Below are positions 1-5,284 of a stretch of 7,002 nucleotides of DNA, one piece after another. The number at the start of each line of letters is the position of its first letter. Within the stretch, counting starts at the first letter, position 1. Source of the stretch: UBA1206 sp045643125 (lineage in GTDB: Bacteria > Bacillota > Clostridia > Oscillospirales > CAG-382); assembly GCA_045643125.1 (NCBI GenBank), contig JAZUKE010000054.1, positions 1 to 7,002 on the forward strand. Reading direction: 5' to 3'. The position numbers and the translations under genes were made by a program. The notes below the pieces were generated by a model, which did not search any database, was not told the DNA's origin, and saw nothing but the letters and a program-made list of their open reading frames with translations.

Positions 1-79
1 CCCCGGAGCTTTCGTTTGCCATTCTCCGTTTCGGCTGCATTGCCGGCATAAACGTCACCGCATCGCACAATACGAAAGA
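1..79. repeat. Out-of-place 79-bp exact direct repeat of phosphoglucomutase active-site segment (chimeric junction)
   Basis: Bases 1-79 are identical to 420-498; the match breaks at 80 (T versus A at 499). In the downstream copy this segment encodes the phosphoglucomutase active-site region with the TASHN motif. The offset of 419 bp is not a multiple of three, so copy 1 lies out of frame with the gene that follows and cannot be a real domain duplication. Read in its own frame it runs into a stop at 126-128. The junction lies within TACGAAAGA (71-79), which also reads Tyr-Glu-Arg in the gene's frame, as expected just before the conserved Trp. This looks like a microhomology join, either an amplification or assembly chimera or a tandem-duplication breakpoint. 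Confidence 0.9.
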
Positions 80-1777
80 TGGCTCGCTTCCGGCATTATC
101 GACGAATCGACGAAAGCAGAGCTTATAAACATAAAAGGAAATGAAGACGAGATAGCGTCGCGCTTTACTTCCCCGATGGCATTCGGCACCGCGGGACTGC
201 GCAGCGTTATGGGTGCAGGCATCTCGCGTATGAACGTCTACACGGTTTCTCAAGCCACGCGCGGAGTCGCCGACCTCGTACTGAGTGCCGACGGCAAAGA
301 TAAAGGCGTTGCCATCGCGTACGACAGCAGATACAAGTCCCGTCTTTTCGCGCATATATCCGCCCGCGTACTTGCCGAAAACGGGATCAAGGTCTATTTG
401 TTTGAAAACATACGCCCCACCCCGGAGCTTTCGTTTGCCATTCTCCGTTTCGGCTGCATTGCCGGCATAAACGTCACCGCATCGCACAATACGAAAGAAT
501 ACAACGGCTACAAGGTCTATTGGTCCGACGGCGCACAGCTCTCGCCCGAACACGCCGAAAAGGTCGCCGAAGCGATGAAGAAATACGACGTGCTTTCTCC
601 CGTTTCGGCTAACATAACTCCTTGCCTCGAAAACGGAAAAATAACCTATATCGGCACCGAAACCGACGAAGCGTATCTGAAATGCGTACTCGGCTGCCGT
701 ATCGATCCGGATATCATCAAAAAGTACGGCGATTCGCTTGAACTTCTTTATACTCCGCTCCACGGAACAGGCTATCTCCTCGTTCCCGAAGCGATGAGAA
801 GAGCCGGAATTACCAATCTGCGTCTCGTTCCCGGGCAGGATATCCCCGACGGAGGCTTTCCGACCGTCAAATCGCCCAACCCCGAAAACAAAGACTGCTT
901 CGGTCTTGCGCTTGATTTCATAAAAGAGCAAGGTCTTGCCACGAACGTCATTATCGCCACCGATCCCGACGGCGACAGACTCGGCGTTGCGGTCAAAGGC
1001 GGCGACGGCGATTTCACTCCCCTTTCGGGTAACCAGATAGGTGCGCTTCTCATCGACTACATCATAAAAGGACGTAAAGCAAAAGGCACGCTTCCCGCAA
1101 ATGCCGCCGCGATACGTTCCGCCGTATCCTCGACTCTGTTTGACAAGATATGCGGAAAGAACGGCGTTGCTCCCGTCGTGGTGCTGACCGGCTTCAAGTA
1201 CATCGGAGAAAAGATAAAGGAATACGCTTCGAGCGGCGAGCACACCTTCATCTTCGGCTACGAAGAAAGCCAGGGCTTCCTTTCCGATTCCTATGCGCGT
1301 GACAAGGACGGTGTTGCCGCTGCCCTGCTGATTGCCGAAGCCGCGTGCTACTATAAGTCAGTCGGCAAAACACTCCGCGAAGCGCTCGACGACATTTACG
1401 CCGAATACGGGCTTCACGCCGAAAACACGATGAGCATAGCGATCTCCGGCGTAGTTCCGATGGTCGAGATGCAGAAAAAGATGGCATCTCTCCGTTCCGC
1501 TTCCGTTACGGAGATAAACGGCTGCAAGGTCACCATCAAAGGCGACTGCGCCGTATGCAGGGAATACGACCTTGTAAACGGCAGTGAAAAGCCGACCGGA
1601 CTTCCCGAAGCCGATATGCTTTACTACAAAACGACAGACGGAACGACCGTCGTCATCCGACCTTCCGGCACGGAGCCGAAGGTAAAGGCGTACATCCTCG
1701 TGAACGGCAAAGACAAAGCCGAAACGGACGGCAAGATCAACGCGATAAAAGCAGAAGTTCTTGAACTTTTCAAATAA
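71..1777 (+). CDS. pgcA: Phosphoglucomutase / phosphomannomutase, PgcA type (5' end missing)
   Basis: Interconverts glucose-1-phosphate and glucose-6-phosphate in the cytoplasm, supplying nucleotide sugars for envelope polymers; alpha-D-phosphohexomutase superfamily. Numbering from the internal Met at 176: FGTAGLR at 3-9; phosphoserine loop TASHN with Ser103 (codon 482-484); metal loop DPDGDR 263-268; sugar-binding loop GYEES 361-365; phosphate-binding RPSGTEP 495-501. All four catalytic loops are present and the frame is intact to TAA. ATG 176 is not the true start: the same frame upstream encodes YERWLASGIIDES and more, matching the N-terminus of Bacillus PgcA, where YERW lies about residue 7. 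From Trp80 there are 565 residues, so only about 6-12 N-terminal residues are missing, lost at the chimeric junction. One oddity is Thr instead of the usual Pro after TASHN. It is followed after 27 bp by the phosphodiesterase gene. Confidence 0.93.
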   Translation, partial: YERWLASGIIDESTKAELINIKGNEDEIASRFTSPMAFGTAGLRSVMGAGISRMNVYTVSQATRGVADLVLSADGKDKGVAIAYDSRYKSRLFAHISARVLAENGIKVYLFENIRPTPELSFAILRFGCIAGINVTASHNTKEYNGYKVYWSDGAQLSPEHAEKVAEAMKKYDVLSPVSANITPCLENGKITYIGTETDEAYLKCVLGCRIDPDIIKKYGDSLELLYTPLHGTGYLLVPEAMRRAGITNLRLVPGQDIPDGGFPTVKSPNPENKDCFGLALDFIKEQGLATNVIIATDPDGDRLGVAVKGGDGDFTPLSGNQIGALLIDYIIKGRKAKGTLPANAAAIRSAVSSTLFDKICGKNGVAPVVVLTGFKYIGEKIKEYASSGEHTFIFGYEESQGFLSDSYARDKDGVAAALLIAEAACYYKSVGKTLREALDDIYAEYGLHAENTMSIAISGVVPMVEMQKKMASLRSASVTEINGCKVTIKGDCAVCREYDLVNGSEKPTGLPEADMLYYKTTDGTTVVIRPSGTEPKVKAYILVNGKDKAETDGKINAIKAEVLELFK

Positions 1778-1788
1778 TACTATATAAA

Positions 1789-1796
1789 AGGAAGGA
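1789..1796 (+). promoter_or_regulatory. Ribosome binding site for the GDPD gene
   Basis: AGGAAGGA lies 8 bases before ATG 1805, inside the 27-base gap after the phosphoglucomutase stop. No promoter or terminator is visible in this gap, which supports co-transcription of the two genes. Confidence 0.8.
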
Positions 1797-1804
1797 TCTA
1801 TTTT

Positions 1805-2524
1805 ATGAACACCGTAAAAATCGAACATCCCAACACCCTTATGGTCGCGCACAGAGGCGTGAGCGGTCTCGAACTCGAAAACACCAACTCCGCATTCATC
1901 GCCGCAGGCAACAGAAGCTATTTCGGTATCGAAACAGACGTCAGACGCACGTCCGACGGCAAATATATCCTGCTCCACGATAACGACACCGAGCGTGTAG
2001 GCATCGACAAGCTCTTCCCCGAACAGACCACATTTGAGACTCTCCGCGCTCTCAATCTCCGCGACAAGAACGGCAAACGCGGCAGAGCCGATCTGCACCT
2101 CTGCTCTCTTGAAGAATACATCGAGACCTGCAAAAAGTACGAAAAGAAATGTATCCTTGAACTCAAAGGCGGCTACACCGCAGAATGGCTTGCCGAAATG
2201 ATCGGCATTATCCGCAATATCGGCTGGCTCGAAAACGTTATCTTCATTTCCTTCTCGCTTGAAAACCTCATCAAAGTGAGAGCGCTTCTTCCCGAACAGA
2301 AGATCCAGTACCTCACCGGCGAATTCAACGAAAGCATCTTCAACTCCCTCAAACAGTACAAGCTCGACCTTGATATATGGATGAAAGGTCTCCACGAAGA
2401 AGACGTCAAGACTCTGCACGACGCCGGAATCGAAGTAAACGTATGGACGGTTGACACCAAAGAAGACGGCGACAGACTCGTTTCCTGGGGTGTGGACTAC
2501 ATCACCTCCAACATACTTGAATAA
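1805..2524 (+). CDS. Glycerophosphodiester phosphodiesterase family protein (GDPD, cytoplasmic type)
   Basis: Predicted to hydrolyse glycerophosphodiesters to sn-glycerol-3-phosphate and an alcohol. The 239-residue protein is a typical single-domain TIM-barrel GDPD. Visible family signatures are the His16-Arg17-Gly motif, Glu25-Asn-Thr, metal ligands Glu43 and Asp45 in IETD, His58-Asp59 (second catalytic His), Glu119 and Lys121 in ILELK, and the C-terminal VNVWTVD followed by GVDYITSN. There is no signal peptide or membrane segment, so it should act in the cytoplasm on deacylated lipid head groups or imported glycerophosphodiesters. It starts at ATG 1805 behind a strong ribosome site, probably as the second gene of an operon with the phosphoglucomutase. 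The substrate cannot be fixed from sequence. The stretch after its stop has only a weak hairpin (2525-2540) without a T-tract, so its terminator may be the strong one at 3141. Confidence 0.93.
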   Translation: MNTVKIEHPNTLMVAHRGVSGLELENTNSAFIAAGNRSYFGIETDVRRTSDGKYILLHDNDTERVGIDKLFPEQTTFETLRALNLRDKNGKRGRADLHLCSLEEYIETCKKYEKKCILELKGGYTAEWLAEMIGIIRNIGWLENVIFISFSLENLIKVRALLPEQKIQYLTGEFNESIFNSLKQYKLDLDIWMKGLHEEDVKTLHDAGIEVNVWTVDTKEDGDRLVSWGVDYITSNILE

Positions 2525-2560
2525 TTCGCTTCAGCGTGAACCAAACTCGTTCTTTACGCC

Positions 2561-3004
2561 ATTGAAATAAAACAGAAATAAGTAAATGTCAGGATAATCG
2601 TAAAATGCAAAGGCGAAAAGATACCTGCCGAAGACATCGTCCCGGATATGGGGCTTGAAGGTCTGGACGAGGAGACGAAAAGCATCCTCAAAAGCAGGCT
2701 GATGCCCGTTCTTTCGAGAAACATCAAAACGCAGTACAGATACGGCGCCAACCATATCACGATCAGCGCCAGCAAAAAGAAGATCAACAAACTGCTTTCG
2801 ATGGCAGCCCCGGGCGTTCCCGGCAGCAACCTCATTATGCTTGCGTCGCTGCTTCCGATGCTCGGCATTCCGCCGGAAGCCGCACAGCTTTCAATATGTA
2901 TTTCCGCATTTGTCGGAATGATACTCGTCCCCGCGAACTGCACCGGCGACGCCGTCGTGGCAATGCTCATACATAAAGGCGAATTGAAAAAGTCCGCGCA
3001 ATGA
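2561..3004 (+). pseudogene. Decayed dicarboxylate/amino-acid:cation symporter (DAACS), start and core lost
   Basis: The open frame from 2582 to the TGA at 3002-3004 joins two pieces of one known architecture. Residues encoded up to about 2803 resemble the soluble N-terminal extension that I recall from some clostridial DAACS transporters (YRYGANHITISASKKK and upstream beta-strands). The piece from about 2807 is the transporter C-terminus: PGVPGSNLIML, LLPMLGIPPEA and NCTGDA, as in the last helices of GltP/GltPh. The roughly 280 residues of the other helices that should lie between are absent. There is no ATG or ribosome site before the internal ATG 2648, and the frame is cut by TAA at 2579-2581, with six more in-frame codons (2561-2578) before it. 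I read this as a relic with an internal deletion and a lost 5' end. A small expressed membrane protein is possible but less likely. Confidence 0.7.
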
Positions 3005-3140
3005 CGTGCCGAAGCAAAAGCAACGGGGCTGCTGCATTCAGATGCAGAAAGCGTTTTCTTCGCCCCGAAGGTGTATAACAATACTCCGAGAGGGCGAAAA
3101 ACGCTTAGAAAAACATATAACTTTCCATAAAAAGAAAGAC
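3005..3140 (+). ncRNA. Candidate structured RNA or 3' UTR with mutually exclusive helices
   Basis: No convincing gene lies here, but pairing is dense. Hairpin 1 is CTGCAT (3032-3037)/ATGCAG (3042-3047) with a TCAG loop, enclosed by CGGGGC (3024-3029)/GCCCCG (3062-3067). Hairpin 2 pairs 3049-3065 with 3092-3106 (15 pairs, a two-base bulge at 3058-3059). It contains a purine-rich internal loop and an upper stem 3070-3076/3081-3087 with one mismatch and an AACA loop. The CGCCC at 3061-3065 is used by both the enclosing helix and hairpin 2, so the two folds exclude each other. A terminator follows at 3141. I do not recognise a known RNA family. It could instead be the 3' UTR of the dead transporter, or an inserted palindromic element. 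Confidence 0.4.
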
Positions 3141-3187
3141 GGCTTTACGGTTCAAAAATGCTTGCGTCCCCGTAAAGCCATTTTTTT
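3141..3187 (+). terminator. Strong intrinsic terminator, possibly bidirectional
   Basis: GGCTTTACGG (3141-3150) pairs perfectly with CCGTAAAGCC (3170-3179) across a 19-base loop, then one A and seven T (3181-3187). It would end plus-strand transcription from the phosphoglucomutase/GDPD side. On the minus strand the same stem is followed by GTCTTTCTTTTT, a looser T-rich run, so it may also serve the convergent lipoprotein gene that stops at 3221. Confidence 0.85.
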
Positions 3188-3220
3188 GTTTGCTTCGTTT
3201 TTCGTTCTGCGCTGAATGTG

Positions 3221-3553
3221 TTATTCTGTTTTTGTAAAACTCATTCCGCCTATATAGACCTTGTTTTCGGTCTCGTAAAACTCCAGCGTAGTCGTGTCGC
3301 CGCCGGACACGGAAAAGTTTTCGATAACTATCGTATCGCCGAGAATGTAGTAATTGATGTTGTACGGCTCCTCGCCGATAAGCTGCGTGCCGTAGCCGTC
3401 GGACCGGAAAATATACGCTATACGCACGTCCTCCAGGTCGCAGACGTAGCTCCCTTCGATCGTCCTTGCGCCTTTCGGCTTTTTGTCGCGCATATCCTCG
3501 CAAGAGCATAAAAGGAGAGAAAACGCAAGCAGCAGGATCAGTATTTTTTTCAT
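3221..3553 (-). CDS. Small secreted lipoprotein of unknown function
   Basis: The 110-residue product starts MKKILILLLAFSLLL and has a lipobox L-C-S-C18, so signal peptidase II would leave lipidated Cys18 at the outer face of the membrane. Another cysteine, Cys16, lies just before the cleavage site. The mature part (about 92 residues) is rich in alternating beta-strand patterns: GSYVCD, YIFRSDGYGTQL, YYILGDTIVIENF, TTLEFYETENKVYIGGM. This resembles small lipocalin-like or DUF5640-like beta-barrel lipoproteins, but the match is by eye and I would not name a family. The reading frame extends upstream to 3817, but that part lies antisense to rlmH and places the signal peptide internally, so the start is set at ATG 3551-3553. 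It diverges from rlmH; I found no clear promoter for it. Confidence 0.8.
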   Translation of the reverse strand: MKKILILLLAFSLLLCSCEDMRDKKPKGARTIEGSYVCDLEDVRIAYIFRSDGYGTQLIGEEPYNINYYILGDTIVIENFSVSGGDTTTLEFYETENKVYIGGMSFTKTE

Positions 3554-3558
3554 CTTAA

Positions 3559-3563
3559 CACCC
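3559..3563 (-). promoter_or_regulatory. Ribosome binding site deciding the lipoprotein start
   Basis: Minus-strand GGGTG lies 5 bases before the ATG ending at 3551. The alternative in-frame ATG four codons upstream (3563-3565) overlaps this site and has no purine-rich sequence in front of it, so the inner start is preferred. Confidence 0.5.
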
Positions 3564-3599
3564 ATTTCGTTTTTAGTTCGGTTTCTTTTCAATATCGGT

Positions 3600-3628
3600 T
3601 TGACAATGGCGCAAAAATATGCTATTAT
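3600..3628 (+). promoter_or_regulatory. Consensus sigma-A promoter of rlmH
   Basis: A perfect -35 TTGACA (3600-3605), a 17-base spacer and a -10 TATTAT (3623-3628), one base from consensus. Expected transcription start is near 3635, only about 9 bases before ATG 3644, so the message would have an extremely short leader. GGTGA (3635-3639) would sit at its very 5' end as the ribosome site. Confidence 0.8.
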
Positions 3629-3643
3629 TGTCGCGGTGATGAT

Positions 3644-4120
3644 ATGAAGGACATAACGGTAATTGCCGTGGGCAATATAAAGGAAGACTATTACAGAGAA
3701 GCGATAAGCGAATACGCAAAGCGCATCTCGGCATACGCGAAAATCACGGTCAAGGAGCTGAAAGAAGAAAAGCTCGGTGACGAAGAAAGCGCGGCTGATA
3801 TCGCAAAGTCGCTTCAAAAAGAAGGCAAGGCGATCCTTGACGCGATACCGAAAAACGCTGTCGTCGTGTCGCTCTGCGTGGAAGGCAAAAAGTACACGTC
3901 GGAATCGTTCGCGTCGCTCATCGACCGTGCGACGATAAACAATCCGCTCGTTTTCATTATCGGCTCAAGCCACGGGATATGCGGCGACGTGAAAAAGGTC
4001 TCCGATTTCAAGGTGTCCTTTTCGGATATGACGTTTCCCCACCGTCTTATGCGGGTGATACTGTTCGAGCAGATTTACCGCGGTCTTTCCATATTGAACG
4101 GCGGAAAATATCACAAATGA
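3644..4120 (+). CDS. rlmH: 23S rRNA (pseudouridine1915-N3)-methyltransferase RlmH
   Basis: Methylates N3 of pseudouridine 1915 in helix 69 of 23S rRNA using S-adenosylmethionine, acting on the assembled 70S ribosome. The 158-residue length is typical. The N-terminus MKDITVIAVGNIKEDYY is the family start, and the C-terminal SPOUT knot is clear: VFIIGSSHGI (usual form IGGS.GL), then SFSDMTFPHRLMRVILFEQIYRGLSILNGGKYHK, ending with the family-diagnostic YHK. The second glycine of the SAM loop is Ser here, a mild variation. It has its own near-consensus promoter with an unusually short predicted leader. Its TGA abuts the mnmA stop on the other strand with no base between, so no terminator fits between the two genes and their 3' ends must overlap in transcription. 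Confidence 0.97.
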   Translation: MKDITVIAVGNIKEDYYREAISEYAKRISAYAKITVKELKEEKLGDEESAADIAKSLQKEGKAILDAIPKNAVVVSLCVEGKKYTSESFASLIDRATINNPLVFIIGSSHGICGDVKKVSDFKVSFSDMTFPHRLMRVILFEQIYRGLSILNGGKYHK

Positions 4121-5164
4121 TCACACAATGACTCCGCCGCCGAGTACGTAGTCGCCGTCGTAGATGACGCCCCACTGACCGGAAGCGATCGCACGCTGCG
4201 GCTCGTCGAATCTGACTTTAAGCGTCCCGTCGGGCTGGGGTATTACCGACGCGGGCTGCTCCTTGTGCTGATATCTTATCCGCACCGATGCGCGGAACGG
4301 ATCTGTCGGGAAAACGCCCGATATCATATTTACGTTTTTAAGAACTGCCGTGTCCGAGAACAGATCGGAATTGCTTCCTAGCGTCACGGTGTTCTTTTTT
4401 ACGTCTTTTGCGACCACATACATTCTTTCGCCGAACCCGGTGCCGAGTCCGCGGCGCTGACCTATCGTATAGCGTATCGAGCCGAGATGCACGCCGACGG
4501 GTTTGCCGTCCATATCGAGGAAAGCGCCCCTTGACGGGGTTATCCCCGAATACAGCGACACGAACGAATGGTATTCGGTGTCCTTGATGAAGCAGATATC
4601 CTGGCTGTCGTGCTTGTCGGCACTCGGAAGCCCTGCTTCCGACGCGATAGAGCGTATCTGCTCCTTTGTCATATCGCCGAGCGGAAAGATGAGGCGTGAA
4701 AGCTGCGATTGAGTAAGATTGCAAAGCACATAGCTTTGGTCTTTTTTTGTATCTGCTCCTTTTTTCAGGTAAAAAACGCCGTCTTTTTCCTCTATCCGTG
4801 CGTAGTGCCCCGTTGCGATGTATTTTATGCCAAGCTCGTCGGCTTTTTGAAACAGTCTGCCGAATTTGATGTATTTGTTACATAAAAGGCAGGGATTGGG
4901 CGTTTCGCCGTTAAGGTACGATCCGACGAACGGTTTTACAACGTATTTTTCAAAATCCTCGGAATAATCGACCGCTTCAAACGGTGCGCCCGCCTTTTCG
5001 GCGCAAAGCGATGCCGCGTCTTTTTCGGTGTACGGCGTTATGCCTTTTATTCCGTTAAGCAGTTCCATTGTCACGCCATAAGGCGCATATCCCATTCGGG
5101 AAAGAATTATGAGCGATGCCGACGAATCGACGCCGCCGCTCATTGCGACAAGTACACGTTCCAT
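4121..5164 (-). CDS. mnmA: tRNA-specific 2-thiouridylase MnmA
   Basis: Makes the 2-thio group of wobble uridine 34 in tRNA-Lys, Glu and Gln, taking persulfide sulfur from a cysteine desulfurase and adenylating U34 with ATP. The 347 residues match the family. Visible are the PP-loop SGGVDSS (9-15), NPCLLCNKYIKF with catalytic Cys92, TGHYAR (118-123), KDQSYVL (141-147), SQDICFI with persulfide Cys191, and YTIGQRRGLG (232-241). A C-terminal beta-barrel ends in YDGDYVLGGGVI. Both cysteines of the active form are present (Cys102 and Cys199 in E. coli). The start is supported by GGAG six bases before the ATG and a good promoter. No cysteine desulfurase gene is adjacent, so the sulfur donor must be encoded elsewhere. 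It is convergent with rlmH, with zero spacing. Confidence 0.97.
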   Translation of the reverse strand: MERVLVAMSGGVDSSASLIILSRMGYAPYGVTMELLNGIKGITPYTEKDAASLCAEKAGAPFEAVDYSEDFEKYVVKPFVGSYLNGETPNPCLLCNKYIKFGRLFQKADELGIKYIATGHYARIEEKDGVFYLKKGADTKKDQSYVLCNLTQSQLSRLIFPLGDMTKEQIRSIASEAGLPSADKHDSQDICFIKDTEYHSFVSLYSGITPSRGAFLDMDGKPVGVHLGSIRYTIGQRRGLGTGFGERMYVVAKDVKKNTVTLGSNSDLFSDTAVLKNVNMISGVFPTDPFRASVRIRYQHKEQPASVIPQPDGTLKVRFDEPQRAIASGQWGVIYDGDYVLGGGVIV

Positions 5165-5187
5165 AATTATCTCCGTTTCTTTGCTTT

Positions 5188-5215
5188 ATTATATCATATT
5201 TGTGCGTGTAGTCAA
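5188..5215 (-). promoter_or_regulatory. Sigma-A promoter of mnmA
   Basis: On the minus strand: -35 TTGACT (5215-5210), a 16-base spacer and a perfect -10 TATAAT (5193-5188). The predicted start is near 5181, giving a leader of about 17 bases with GGAG at 5174-5171. No leader structure is evident, so regulation beyond the core promoter is not visible. Confidence 0.8.
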
Positions 5216-5270
5216 GCACGAAAATAATATATTCGCCCCCTTACGCATAGATTTTAGTATATAAATCCGA

Positions 5271-5278
5271 AAGGGAGA
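5271..5278 (+). promoter_or_regulatory. Ribosome binding site of the SLH protein gene; promoter upstream unclear
   Basis: AAGGGAGA lies 6 bases before ATG 5285. Because mnmA diverges just upstream, the promoter must lie in 5165-5270. AT-rich TAGTATATAAAT (5255-5266) could hold a -10, but no acceptable -35 stands 16-18 bases before it. It may be a weak, activated or alternative-sigma promoter. Confidence 0.6.
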
Positions 5279-5284
5279 CAGAAT

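Noticed and set aside
176..178. ATG 176 as the start of phosphoglucomutase
   Set aside because: Conserved N-terminal sequence (YERW onward) continues in the same frame upstream to about 71, so this Met is internal.
1358..2419. Long minus-strand open frame (353 codons) spanning the pgcA/GDPD junction
   Set aside because: It is fully antisense to two clearly conserved genes, has a Phe/Val-rich composition typical of a shadow frame, and shows no recognisable motif.
2525..2540. Terminator just after the GDPD gene
   Set aside because: TTCGCTTCAGCGTGAA can form only a short bulged hairpin and no T-tract follows.
3006..3215. 69-codon plus-strand frame beginning with GTG
   Set aside because: It has no ribosome site, overlaps the hairpins and terminator stem, and has an unconvincing Arg/Lys/Phe-rich composition.
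3554..3817. N-terminal extension of the lipoprotein frame to 3817
   Set aside because: It would lie antisense to rlmH, would cover the rlmH promoter, and would bury the lipoprotein signal peptide 88 residues inside the protein.
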